Assembly (NCBI GenBank): GCA_021776115.1
Contig: JAJFGN010000063.1
Coordinates: 1-64,000 of the forward strand
DNA from: Kiloniellaceae bacterium
Lineage (GTDB): Bacteria > Pseudomonadota > Alphaproteobacteria > Kiloniellales > J153
Length of the DNA stretch: 64,000 nucleotides
Direction of reading: 5' to 3'
The notes below the pieces were generated by a model. That model saw nothing but the letters and a program-made list of their open reading frames with translations. It was not told where the DNA came from and did not search any database. Below, piece after piece: positions 27,501 to 34,932 of this stretch (the first letter of the stretch is position 1; the number at the start of each line of letters is the position of its first letter). The translations under genes and the position numbers were made by a program.

Positions 27501-30469
27501 GGGCCGGCATCAATATCAATTTCGGCTCGCCGATAATTCAGGACAACATCATCAGCGGCAACACGACTACCTGCTCGGGAGGCAACGGCGGTGGTATGTA
27601 CGTTGGAGGCGCGGCCAGCGCGCAAATCCTGGACAATGTGATTACCAACAATGTCGTCTTCGCTGGCGATGGCGGCGGCATCTTCCTCAATGCGGCTGGA
27701 ACGCCGACAATTCGTGGCAACCGGATCGAGGGGAATCGGGTCGGCGGAATAAGTCCCGCGGCAGTGGGCGGCGGCATTGGCATGATCAATCGATCCGATG
27801 CTCTCATTGTCCAGAATGTGATTGTCGGCAACATCGCCGACAATGGCGGCGGCGTCTCTTGGCTAATCTCTGGCCGAGGCCCCTACCTGGTGAACAATAC
27901 GATCGCCGACAACAGTGGAGCGCAGGTAGTGGCCCTGGGTTTCAGCGCGCAGGTCTTGCTGATCAACAACACCGTCTCTGGGACGAATATGGGGATCGCC
28001 TGTGACCCCAATCCGCCCATATTGCTTTCCAATAACGCTGTGAGCACGACGGGGCCGGCCTATTCCGGGCTCTGCGCCAACGCGCTCGGCGTTGACGGCA
28101 ATATCTCAGCCGATCCGCTGTTCGTTGACGCGGCAAATGGCAACTATCGCCTGCAAAGCGTTTCACCCTTGGTCGATGCCGGGGACAATTCGGCCCCGGG
28201 CTTGCCAAGCACGGACGGCGACGGGAGGCCGCGCTTTGTCGATGGCGATATAGATGGCATCGCGCGTGTCGACATGGGGGCTTTCGAGTTCGGACCCGGA
28301 CCGGTGGCGAATGCCGGTCCCGATCAGGAAGTCACGGATTTGGATACGGTGGTCTTGGACGGCACAGGGTCCTCCGACCCGGCCGGAGGTATCTTGACCT
28401 ACGACTGGAGCGTGGATGGCACGGCCCTCGCGGCGGGACCGACGCCGAGCGTGGGCCGCCTCCCGCTGGGTACGCACGCCATCACCCTCACGGTAACGGA
28501 CACTGAGGGCGCGACGGCTTCGGACATCGTGACCATCACCGTGCTGAACCATGCTCCGCTCGCCGGTACCGTGGTCGAATTGCCGCTCAACGAGGGTAGC
28601 GGCACGATCGCCGGCGATATCAGCGGATTTTTCAACCATGGCACGCTCGCGGGTGGGGCGGCCTACGAGGCCGCCACGGCGGACCGTAGCGCGTTCTCGG
28701 TGCGCTTCGACGGGGTGGACGATTTCATCGATCTCGGCGTGGTTGACGTAACCGGGACCGGTTTGACCCTGGCGGCCTGGTTCAATGCCGACAGCTTCCC
28801 AGGATCGTCGAGCGACCCACGGCTGATTTCCAAGGCCGCGGGCACGGCGGCGAACGATCACGTGTTCATGCTGAGCACGATCCGCGTGGGCTCGGCGGTG
28901 CGGCTGCGCGCGCGGGTGCGGGTCGGGGGATCGACGACGACGTTGATCGCAAACAGTGGCGATCTTGTGCCCGGCGTATGGCAGCATGCGGCGGTGACGT
29001 ATGACGGTGCCACGCTTCGGCTCTATCTCGATGGGGTCGGCGTTGGCAGCACATCTCTCGTTGGGGCAGTGGATGTTGCACCCACTGTTTCCGTGGCCAT
29101 AGGTGGGCAGCCCCCAGGCGCGGGACCGCGCTTTTTCGACGGGTTGCTGGACGATGTTCGCATCCTGCAGCGGGCCATGAGCGGTGCCGAGATTTCGGGC
29201 ATCGTAAGCGTCGGTGCCGGGAATCAGCTTCCGGTAGCGGCGGACGATGGTTACGCGACGCCTGAGGATTTTGCACTGGTGGTGGTCGCGGCGAATGGGG
29301 TGCTGGCGAACGACACGGACCCGGACCTAGACCCGCTGCAGACGGTGCTGGTGGACGATGTATCGAACGGGGTGCTGACCCTGAATGCGGACGGCTCCTT
29401 CGACTACACGCCGGCGGCGAACTTCAATGGGACCGACAGCTTTACCTACCGGGCGAGCGACGGCCGGGCCCAGTCGAACCTCGCGACGGTGACGCTAACA
29501 GTCGGTGCGGTGAGCGACGTTCCGGTCGCGGCAGACGACCAGTACCAGACGCAGCCAGACACGGCGCTGACGGTGAACGTGGCGAACGGCGTCCTCTCAA
29601 ACGACTCGGACCCCGATCTCGACCCGCTGCAGGCGGTTCTGGTGAGCGATGTGACAAACGGCGCGCTGATCCTGAACCCGGACGGCTCCTTCGGCTACAC
29701 GCCGTTTGGGGGCTTCAGCGGGCAGGACAGTTTCACCTATCAGGCGAACGACGGGTTCAACTCTTCGAATCTCGCGACCGTGACAATCTCGGTGACAGGA
29801 TCGTTGGACCCGGACGCTCTGGTTTCCTTGCCTCTGGATGACGGTAGCGGCCTGATAGCGGGCGACGTGAGCGGTATGGGCAACGATGGGATGCTCGCGG
29901 GCGGCGCGGCGTTTGACGCGAATACCGCGGACGGCAGCGCGTTCTCGGTCCGCTTTGACGGGGTAGATGGGTTCATCGATCTGGGCGCGGTTGACGTGTC
30001 CGGGACCGGTTTGACCCTGGCGGCCAGGTTCAACGCGGATAGCTTCCCGGGATCGTCGAGCGACCCGCGCCTGATCTCGAAGGCCACGGGCACCGCCTCG
30101 AACGATCATGTGTTCATGCTGAGCACAATCCGCGTGGGTTCGGCGGTGCGCCTGCGCGCGCGGGTGCGGGTCGGCGGCTCGACGACGACACTCATCGCCG
30201 GCAGTGGCGATCTTCTGCCCGGCGTATGGCAGCACGCGGCGGTGACGTATGACGGTGCGGCCCTTCGGCTCTATCTCGATGCGGTGGAGGTCGGCAGCAC
30301 GCCGCTCTCTGGGGCGGTGGACGTGGCGCCATCCGTTCCGGTCACGATCGGGGCGCAGCCCCCAGGCGCGGGACCGCGGTATTTCGACGGGCTGCTGGAC
30401 GATGTGCGCATCCTGCAACGGGCCTTGAGCGCGGCCGAGGTCAACCAGATAGTGGCCGGCGGGACTTAA
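24521..30469 (+). CDS. Giant secreted multidomain repeat protein
   Basis: 1982 residues. The signal peptide ends at PDPASA (about residue 29). Residues about 30-540: tandem units with GLWAG..L.L.A.SGDPAPGT and N-x-AGDVVF patterns, beta-propeller-like. About 542-883: four PKD domains (VADAGPDQTVSENQ, TQTFTLTVSDPDGASSSDT). About 890-1256: right-handed beta-helix (ATIQNAIDVAVNGDTVLVSP, then NxI and GGG rungs). About 1260-1341: a fifth PKD. About 1347-1565 and 1765-1980: two near-identical LamG/concanavalin-like domains. Between them are two cadherin-like domains (PVAADDGYATPED, LNADGSFDYTP). No RTX, LPxTG or GlyGly tail is seen, so the export route is unclear. Probably an extracellular adhesin or glycan-binding surface protein. 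The ATG at 24521 follows GGGAG. Confidence 0.85.
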   Translation: MTRTRRFFKYLIVWTIFAVALASVPDPASAQNRAYRIQLIPLTGTTLDGTQEFQVSPTGHANLTESGDVLFDSNEPISTVNRALGLWSGDNVTILESLSNPAPPPGGVVNFYPFFLSRPNNNGDVTFISEFGLNSTVADHGLWAGPPSQLELIARSGDPAPGTPGLSFLRLRNDPLYDLANVGTYGGFLNDAGDLVFRAAIGDPAACIPDCGQQLLQEGLWRHSPFGLELLAQSGDPAPGLTGENFTTFPSYVLNGAGDVVFVAETSTLSLDDRLGDGLWAGQAGSLRPVAVRGQAAPGTGGLTFTGFRSGWFSTSQTSNISDPSFSFGPVTNSAGDIGFFALSDQRDGIWTEQAGVLRPLAIVGNPAPGTGDGVYQGLSSRVDLNEAGQFAFAAGFLSSATSAIGLWVGDPDALNLVVSTDDVAPGFTPSTFERFGTLDLNLSGDVAFDAVIQDIELGQAQGVWVGGTGGISSVLRHGDAIEVAPGDIRTVDTAYLSSFLSSDNGESRAMNDAGQISLLAFVRGLPGTLLIATPIDPAAPNGAPIAEAGPDQAMTAGQFLVLDASGSTDAEGTPLFFSWSAGGVLLGDGPRISIQPALAPGTHTVTLTVTDQQGLSATDTMTLTVNARPVADAGPDQTVSENQGVLLDGTGSFDPDGDTLTYSWEQNGIVVASTATAAVGPFGAGTQTFTLTVSDPDGASSSDTVVITMIAVTPVANAGPDQTVSNAQSVLLDGTGSSDPNGDTLTYSWEQNGIVIASTAIATVGPFGAGTQTFTLTVYDPGGASSSDTVVITTIVVAPVADAGPDQIVGEGAVFSLDGSASFDPEGGALTYTWSLGGTVIATGATATVGPLPPGLHIASLRVTDPQGDSASDTVFLDVIASEPINIAGAIKVPGDQATIQNAIDVAVNGDTVLVSPGTYVETLNYQGKAITLISEFGPALTVIEGSVIFDSGEGLDSVLQGFTVRDGGGISITGASPKVIGNRIFENSKCSGAGININFGSPIIQDNIISGNTTTCSGGNGGGMYVGGAASAQILDNVITNNVVFAGDGGGIFLNAAGTPTIRGNRIEGNRVGGISPAAVGGGIGMINRSDALIVQNVIVGNIADNGGGVSWLISGRGPYLVNNTIADNSGAQVVALGFSAQVLLINNTVSGTNMGIACDPNPPILLSNNAVSTTGPAYSGLCANALGVDGNISADPLFVDAANGNYRLQSVSPLVDAGDNSAPGLPSTDGDGRPRFVDGDIDGIARVDMGAFEFGPGPVANAGPDQEVTDLDTVVLDGTGSSDPAGGILTYDWSVDGTALAAGPTPSVGRLPLGTHAITLTVTDTEGATASDIVTITVLNHAPLAGTVVELPLNEGSGTIAGDISGFFNHGTLAGGAAYEAATADRSAFSVRFDGVDDFIDLGVVDVTGTGLTLAAWFNADSFPGSSSDPRLISKAAGTAANDHVFMLSTIRVGSAVRLRARVRVGGSTTTLIANSGDLVPGVWQHAAVTYDGATLRLYLDGVGVGSTSLVGAVDVAPTVSVAIGGQPPGAGPRFFDGLLDDVRILQRAMSGAEISGIVSVGAGNQLPVAADDGYATPEDFALVVVAANGVLANDTDPDLDPLQTVLVDDVSNGVLTLNADGSFDYTPAANFNGTDSFTYRASDGRAQSNLATVTLTVGAVSDVPVAADDQYQTQPDTALTVNVANGVLSNDSDPDLDPLQAVLVSDVTNGALILNPDGSFGYTPFGGFSGQDSFTYQANDGFNSSNLATVTISVTGSLDPDALVSLPLDDGSGLIAGDVSGMGNDGMLAGGAAFDANTADGSAFSVRFDGVDGFIDLGAVDVSGTGLTLAARFNADSFPGSSSDPRLISKATGTASNDHVFMLSTIRVGSAVRLRARVRVGGSTTTLIAGSGDLLPGVWQHAAVTYDGAALRLYLDAVEVGSTPLSGAVDVAPSVPVTIGAQPPGAGPRYFDGLLDDVRILQRALSAAEVNQIVAGGT
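26410..26919 (+). repeat. Tandem 255-bp DNA repeat encoding PKD domains 2 and 3
   Basis: Two consecutive units of 255 bases are nearly identical over long runs, for example GACCTACTCTTGGGAACAGA and GCACCCAGACTTTCACCCTG in both. Period equals one 85-residue PKD domain. Such similarity at DNA level suggests recent in-frame duplication or gene conversion. Confidence 0.8.
28585..30460 (+). repeat. Two near-identical LamG-encoding repeats, about 1.25 kb apart
   Basis: The blocks at about 28585-29185 and 29830-30430 share long DNA identities (GTGTTCATGCTGAGCAC, TGCGCGCGCGGGTGCGGGTC, CAGCCCCCAGGCGCGGGACC). They flank two cadherin-like domains. Together they form an LamG-Cad-Cad-LamG arrangement from segmental duplication and could recombine to change repeat number. 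Confidence 0.75.
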
Positions 30470-30550
30470 ACCAGCGGCCATTGAGACCGACTCAAATTAG
30501 GGGATTCCCGGCTCGAGTGGGGTGGTCTTCTTCTTTCTGGTATCTGTGAT

Positions 30551-30574
30551 CGTGCTCTAGTTTATGAGAGCACG
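30551..30574. terminator. Hairpin between giant gene and merR (possible terminator)
   Basis: CGTGCTCT - AGTTTATG - AGAGCACG is a perfect 8-bp stem directly after the merR stop. Neither side has a clear T tract, so termination is only suggested by its place between convergent genes. Confidence 0.45.
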
Positions 30575-30576
30575 AC

Positions 30577-30993
30577 CTAATCCGCCCACAGCGAATCGAT
30601 CACCGGGCAGTCGGGTACGGCGCCACCGCCGCATTCGTCGGAAATTCGCGAAAGTGTGCGCTCGAGACGCTTTAGGTCGGCGATCTTCCGGCGGACGGTC
30701 TCAAGATGATCGATCGTCAGCTCGTGGATCTCGCCGCAGGTGTAAGCCTTCGAGTCGACAAGCGACAGCAGGCTGCGCAGCTCGTCTATACTGAAACCCA
30801 ATTCCCGGCCGCGCAGGATGAAACGCAGGCGGCGCTGGTCGTCGGTGCTGTAGAGCCTGTGCCCGGCTTTTGAGCGGGCGGGCGGCGGAAGCAATCCGAT
30901 GTTCTCATAATATCGAACCGTTTCCAGGTGGCAGTCGAAACGCTTGGCAAGCGTGCCGCGCGTGATCGGCGTGCTGGTGGTGGTAAGCGGCAC
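30577..30993 (-). CDS. merR: Mercury-responsive MerR regulator
   Basis: 138 residues from the GTG at 30993, chosen for GAGGAAA upstream; a GTG at 31014 would run into the promoter. It has a winged helix-turn-helix at the N-terminus (ITRGTLAKRFDCHLETVRYY, then GLLPPPARSKAGHRLY) and a dimerisation helix. Three Cys match the Hg(II) site: Cys86 in YTCGE, Cys121 in SDECGG and Cys129 in DCPVIDSL, spaced 35 and 8 (canonical MerR has 35 and 9). It represses, then with Hg(II) activates, the divergent merB-merF-merA operon by untwisting the 19-bp-spacer promoter. Confidence 0.93.
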   Translation of the reverse strand: MPLTTTSTPITRGTLAKRFDCHLETVRYYENIGLLPPPARSKAGHRLYSTDDQRRLRFILRGRELGFSIDELRSLLSLVDSKAYTCGEIHELTIDHLETVRRKIADLKRLERTLSRISDECGGGAVPDCPVIDSLWAD

Positions 30994-31008
30994 GGTCAAA
31001 ATTTCCTC

Positions 31009-31039
31009 TTGCACCTGTAGTTACTACAGACCTTACACT
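31009..31039 (+). promoter_or_regulatory. mer promoter with MerR operator
   Basis: TTGCAC (-35, 31009-31014) and TACACT (-10, 31034-31039) are separated by exactly 19 bases, the over-long spacer typical of MerR-controlled promoters. The spacer contains the dyad CTGTAGT-T-ACTACAG. It lies between the divergent merR and merB starts. Confidence 0.85.
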
Positions 31040-31045
31040 GCCCGG

Positions 31046-31771
31046 ATGGCGGAGGAAAATGCAAAGGGCGAAACGCCGGCGGTTGCAGAGACGGGTTTTG
31101 ATGCAATTGCCCACTACCTGCGCACCGAGCTGTTCCCGAACAGCGACCTCTTGTCGCAGCGGGTCTTGCTCAGCCTTTACCGGCTGGTCGCGAATGGATC
31201 TCCCGTATCCCTCGACGCGCTCGGCGCCAGTCTCGGACTTGATGGCGAGACGGTGAAGAAGGTGATCGCCGCGGTCGCGCCGTCGCGGCTCCAATATGAC
31301 GAGGCCGGCAGAATTACTGCTTTTGCCGGGCTCAGCCAGGCGCCGACGCGCCACCGCTTCACGCTTGGCGGGCGCGAGCTTTTCACCTGGTGCGCTTTCG
31401 ACGCCCTCTTTCTGCCCGAGATCTTGGGTGGCAGCGCACGGGTGACCTCGACTTGTCCGGTCACGGACGCGGAAATAAGTGTCACGGTGACTGGAGGCGG
31501 TCCGGAGGCGGTCACGCCTGGCGATGCCGTGATGTCCTTTGTCATGCCGAGTGCGGAAACCTGTCGCGCCGATTTGCGCGGCGTCTTTTGCAACCACGTT
31601 AACTTCCTTTCATCGCCCAAGGCAGGCGCCGCGTGGGCAGCGCGCAATCCGGGCGCGACAATTCTTTCTCTCGGCGACGCCTTCGCGCTCGGCCGGATAA
31701 GAAACCGATCGGCCTTCGGCGGCGTCCTCGCCGACACAAACGAAACGATGACAACGAGAGGTGCTCCGTGA
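31046..31771 (+). CDS. merB: Alkylmercury lyase MerB
   Basis: 241 residues. It protonolytically cleaves carbon-mercury bonds, releasing Hg(II) for MerA. The catalytic triad equivalents are Cys116 and Asp119 in FTWCAFDALFLPE and Cys182 in RGVFCNHVNF, matching Cys96/Asp99/Cys159 of the plasmid R831b enzyme. It has an N-terminal winged-helix-like region (residues about 25-85) and a somewhat longer N-terminus than the plasmid form. The ATG at 31046 lies seven bases after the -10 box, so the leader is very short. Its stop overlaps merF (GTGA). Being the first gene, organomercury is a main target of the operon. Confidence 0.95.
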   Translation: MAEENAKGETPAVAETGFDAIAHYLRTELFPNSDLLSQRVLLSLYRLVANGSPVSLDALGASLGLDGETVKKVIAAVAPSRLQYDEAGRITAFAGLSQAPTRHRFTLGGRELFTWCAFDALFLPEILGGSARVTSTCPVTDAEISVTVTGGGPEAVTPGDAVMSFVMPSAETCRADLRGVFCNHVNFLSSPKAGAAWAARNPGATILSLGDAFALGRIRNRSAFGGVLADTNETMTTRGAP

Positions 31772-32157
31772 ACGACCGCAAGATGCTTCGTATCGGAATG
31801 GGCGGGGCTATGATTACCGCAGTCTGCTGCTTTACGCCCTTGCTGGTGATTTTGGTTGCCGGTGTCGGACTTTCGGCCATCGTCGGCTGGCTGGACTACG
31901 CTTTGTTTCCGCTCCTCTTCGCCTCCCTGGGGCTGGTCGCGTATGCGCTCTATCTACGCGCCGGGCACGCCGGACCCGCGCCAAAGCCACTCATCGTTGC
32001 CGCCGTTGTCGCTCTTTCGGCGCTCATTGTCTGGCTGGAGTTCAGATTTGCTTTGCGCATTTCTGTTGCCGCCGCCGCCGTGGTCGCCGGCTACGCGCTG
32101 TATCTGCATCGAAAACGACCCGCATCGCCAGCCGAACCACAAGGATCGAAGTCATGA
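31768..32157 (+). CDS. merF: MerF-type mercuric ion importer, extended
   Basis: 129 residues from a GTG coupled to the merB stop. The N-terminal half is MerF: RKMLRIGMGGAMITAVCCFT with the vicinal Cys pair in CCFTPLL, then VGLSAIVGWLDYALFPLL. It brings Hg(II) through the inner membrane to MerA. Usual MerF has about 80 residues and two helices; here two more hydrophobic helices follow (LIVAAVVALSALIVWLEFRF and ISVAAAAVVAGYALYL), giving four. The second Cys pair of some MerF proteins is missing. It overlaps merA by four bases (ATGA). Confidence 0.85.
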   Translation: MNDRKMLRIGMGGAMITAVCCFTPLLVILVAGVGLSAIVGWLDYALFPLLFASLGLVAYALYLRAGHAGPAPKPLIVAAVVALSALIVWLEFRFALRISVAAAAVVAGYALYLHRKRPASPAEPQGSKS

Positions 32158-33584
32158 GCGAAGCCTGCTGCGCACTCCCCAAACACAACGGTCCTTACGA
32201 TCTTGCCGTGATCGGCGCGGGGTCGGCGGGCTTCTCCGCCGCTATCACGGCCGCCGATCGGGGCGCCCAGGTGGCCTTGATCGGTCACGGCACGATCGGC
32301 GGGACCTGCGTCAATGTGGGTTGCGTGCCCTCCAAGGCGCTGATCCGCGCCGCCGAGGCCCTTCACCATGCCAACGCCGCATCCCGCTTCGCGGGCGTCT
32401 CGGCGGTGGGCCAGGTCAAGGACTGGCCGGCGCTGCGGGCGCAAAAGGATGAGCTCGTGACCTCGCTGCGCCAGGCCAAATACATCGACCTGCTGCCCGC
32501 CTACAACAGCGTGACTTACCTGGAAGGAAAGGCCCGTCTTGGGAATGGCGGCGTCGTCGTGGACGGCCAGCCCATCGAGGCCAGAAAAATCATTGTCGCG
32601 ACGGGATCGCATGAGTTCGTGCCGGATATCCCCGGCATTCGCGATGTGCCCTATCTCACCAGCACCTCGGCCTTTGAGATGGAGAGCCTGCCCGACTCCC
32701 TGATCGTGATCGGCGGTGGCTACATCGGTTGTGAGCTGGCGCAGATGTTCGCCCGCCTCGGCGTCCGGGTGACGATTGTCTTTCGCAGCCGGCTGTTGCC
32801 GGAAGGCGAGCCGGAAATCAGCGAGGCCCTCGCGGGATTTTTCGAGGAGGAAGGCATCGCCGTGCGGCGCGTCGAGGGGTATGAAGGCATCCGCGCGGGC
32901 GATCGCGGTATTGCCCTGTCCGTGACTCTCGACGGTTCGGTGGAGGTACTTGAAGCGCAACAGGTTCTGGTGAGCGCCGGGCGCAAGGCCAATACGGCCG
33001 GCTTGGGCCTGGAAGAAGCGGGCGTCGCCCTGACGCCGAACGGCGGGATCGAGGTCGATGACCGCATGCGCACGACCAAGGCCGGGGTCTACGCCGCCGG
33101 CGACGTCACGGGGCGCGATCTCTTCGTCTACATGGCCGCTTATGGCGCGAAAGTCGCGGCCACCAACGCCGTGAACGGAGACGGGCGACGTTACGACAAT
33201 CTGGCCATGCCGGCGGTGGTCTTCACCGATCCGCAGGTTGCCAGCGTCGGCCTCACCGAGGCAGTGGCCAGGGCGCGGGGGATTCGGGTCAAGACCTCGA
33301 TCCTGTCCTTAGACAACGTGCCGCGCGCGCTTGCCGCCCGCGATACGCGCGGGCTCATCAAGCTCGTCGCCGAGGACGCGACCGGCAAGCTGATCGGGGC
33401 TCATATCCTGGCGCCGGAGGGCGCCGACAGCATCCAAACGGCGGCCCTCGCGATCAAGCGGGGCATGACTTATGCCGAGCTCGGCGACATGATCTTCCCC
33501 TATCTCACCACGGTCGAAGGCTTGAAGCTTGCCGCGCAAACCTTCGATATGGACGTGTCCAAGCTGTCGTGCTGCGCGGGATAA
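32154..33584 (+). CDS. merA: Mercuric reductase MerA
   Basis: 476 residues. This flavoprotein reduces Hg(II) to volatile Hg(0) with NADPH. FAD-binding DLAVIGAGSAGFSAAI, the redox pair Cys52/Cys57 in GTCVNVGCVPSKALIRAAEA, NADPH-binding VIGGGYIGCELAQMFARLG, VYAAGDVTGRDLFVYMAAYG, and the C-terminal vicinal Cys473-Cys474 (LSCCAG) that receives mercury from the partner subunit. There is no N-terminal HMA (NmerA) domain; a CC pair at residues 5-6 (SEACCA) may substitute for delivery. It is translationally coupled to merF and is the last gene of the operon. Confidence 0.96.
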   Translation: MSEACCALPKHNGPYDLAVIGAGSAGFSAAITAADRGAQVALIGHGTIGGTCVNVGCVPSKALIRAAEALHHANAASRFAGVSAVGQVKDWPALRAQKDELVTSLRQAKYIDLLPAYNSVTYLEGKARLGNGGVVVDGQPIEARKIIVATGSHEFVPDIPGIRDVPYLTSTSAFEMESLPDSLIVIGGGYIGCELAQMFARLGVRVTIVFRSRLLPEGEPEISEALAGFFEEEGIAVRRVEGYEGIRAGDRGIALSVTLDGSVEVLEAQQVLVSAGRKANTAGLGLEEAGVALTPNGGIEVDDRMRTTKAGVYAAGDVTGRDLFVYMAAYGAKVAATNAVNGDGRRYDNLAMPAVVFTDPQVASVGLTEAVARARGIRVKTSILSLDNVPRALAARDTRGLIKLVAEDATGKLIGAHILAPEGADSIQTAALAIKRGMTYAELGDMIFPYLTTVEGLKLAAQTFDMDVSKLSCCAG

Positions 33585-33604
33585 GCGGGCGCGCCGGCGC
33601 GTGT

Positions 33605-34006
33605 TCAGCGCAGTGGGCCCGTGCTGGATAACCCCGGGGGAGGCGGTGAGCGGAACTCGAAAGCCCCAAAATTCTCGCCGCGCCGTGGATCGGTCAGGCC
33701 GTCCAACCGATTGAGCGGGCGCGAACCGGGGTCTTGCGAAGCGCGCGGCAGCACCTGGGGCAGGGTGCCGCCCGGCCGGATCACATAGTCCCCAATACGC
33801 TCCCCCGGCGGGCCGTGCGGGAAGATCACCCGGCGGCCGACCTCCGTGTGAGAGGTGTCGGCGCCGCAGGCGACCGAGCCGCCAAGAGAGGTGCACGCCG
33901 CTAGCGCCCCGGCGGGCGCGGCTATTATCCACACAATTCCCATGGTTATCCCCAGGACGGTCAAGAGGGAAGCGCGCGCGGCGGTAACGGGGAGGTCGCG
34001 GTCCAT
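33605..34006 (-). CDS. Putative exported protein, unknown
   Basis: 133 residues. A hydrophobic stretch (residues about 11-34, LLTVLGITMGIVWIIAAPAG) ends in ALAACTS, which may be a lipobox (L-A-A-C) or an ordinary signal peptide. The rest is Gly/Pro-rich and low in secondary structure (VIFPHGPPGERIGDYVIRPG). No family recognised. The frame is antisense to nothing and convergent with merA. The ATG at 34006 lacks a clear ribosome-binding site, so the gene is moderately supported. Confidence 0.5.
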   Translation of the reverse strand: MDRDLPVTAARASLLTVLGITMGIVWIIAAPAGALAACTSLGGSVACGADTSHTEVGRRVIFPHGPPGERIGDYVIRPGGTLPQVLPRASQDPGSRPLNRLDGLTDPRRGENFGAFEFRSPPPPGLSSTGPLR

Positions 34007-34084
34007 GGAGGGGACATGGGCCCGGGGCAAGCCCGTGGCTAGAGCATGATCTTACCAAATTGAACCGCCTGCGCCTCAAAGGGA

Positions 34085-34114
34085 AGAGCCGCGGCTGGGG
34101 GACCGCGGCTCTTT
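34085..34114 (+). terminator. GC-rich hairpin with short T run
   Basis: AGAGCCGCGG - CTGGGGGA - CCGCGGCTCT followed by TT. A perfect 10-bp stem in the spacer between the exported-protein gene and the PPOX gene. It could stop read-through from the mer operon. The spacer 34120-34290 is AT-richer and likely carries the promoter for the next operon. Confidence 0.6.
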
Positions 34115-34293
34115 GGGGTACAAGGGTACTTATACTAGGGGAAGGGTTAGGTGCGTTTATTTAAGACCTAGACGATTAACAAATGGTTAACGCGGGGGCC
34201 GATTTTTTTAAGATTTTGCCCGGAACCGGCCCAGGGTAACGTGCACGCCAACCACGCGATATCGCGTAGGCCAACCAGGAATTGAGCGAAAAT

Positions 34294-34905
34294 ATGCCTA
34301 TCTTATCGACCCTTGAGGAGTTGGAGGCCATTTACGGTGCCCCTGCGGAAACCTCCACGATCAAGGAAGTGGGGCGGATCACGGCGGAATATCGTGCGCT
34401 GATCGCAGCCTCGCCATTCGCGGTGCTGGCGAGTGGCGGGCCGGAGGGCCTGGATTGCTCACCGCGTGGCGACGAGCGCGGATTTGTGCGGGTCCAGGAT
34501 GAAAAAACCCTGATGATGCCCGACCGGCGCGGCAACAACCGGGTCGATACCCTGCGCAACATCTTGCGCGATCCGCGCGTGGCGCTCCTGTTCATGATTC
34601 CAGGCTCGGGAACCACGATCCGGGTCAATGGACGCGCCCATATCGCCACCGATGCCGATCTGCTGGCATCCTTCGCCGTAAACGGCAAGGCGCCCCGCAC
34701 CGTGATCGTGATCGCGGTCGAGTCGGTCTATTTTCAGTGCGCCCGCGCCATTGTCCGCGCCGATCTGTGGAACCCGGAGAAGCACCTGAACCCCAAGAGC
34801 CTGCCCAGCCCAGGGCAAATTCTCGCGGCCTTGAGCGAGCAGCGCGTGGGCGGCGAAGCCTACGATCACGCTTGGCCGGACAGGGCGGAGAAGTCTCTAT
34901 GGTAG
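34294..34905 (+). CDS. Pyridoxamine 5'-phosphate oxidase-family flavoprotein (MSMEG_1061 type)
   Basis: About 203 residues. A split-barrel FMN fold with the strongly conserved SPFAVLASGGPEGLDCSPRG, PDRRGNNRVDTLRNILRDPR, ALLFMIPGSG, and QCARAIVRADLWNPEKH. This subgroup is uncharacterised; it may use FMN or F420. ATG at 34294 or TTG at 34282 may be the start. It ends 27 bases before the CoA-transferase gene and is probably co-transcribed with it. Confidence 0.82.
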   Translation: MPILSTLEELEAIYGAPAETSTIKEVGRITAEYRALIAASPFAVLASGGPEGLDCSPRGDERGFVRVQDEKTLMMPDRRGNNRVDTLRNILRDPRVALLFMIPGSGTTIRVNGRAHIATDADLLASFAVNGKAPRTVIVIAVESVYFQCARAIVRADLWNPEKHLNPKSLPSPGQILAALSEQRVGGEAYDHAWPDRAEKSLW

Positions 34906-34932
34906 AGCCGAACACGTGGGAGTATTGCTGAT

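Noticed and set aside
33309..34079. 256-codon minus-strand frame including the end of merA
   Set aside because: Half of it is antisense to MerA's conserved C-terminus; the frame at 33605-34006 with a signal-like segment is the better candidate.
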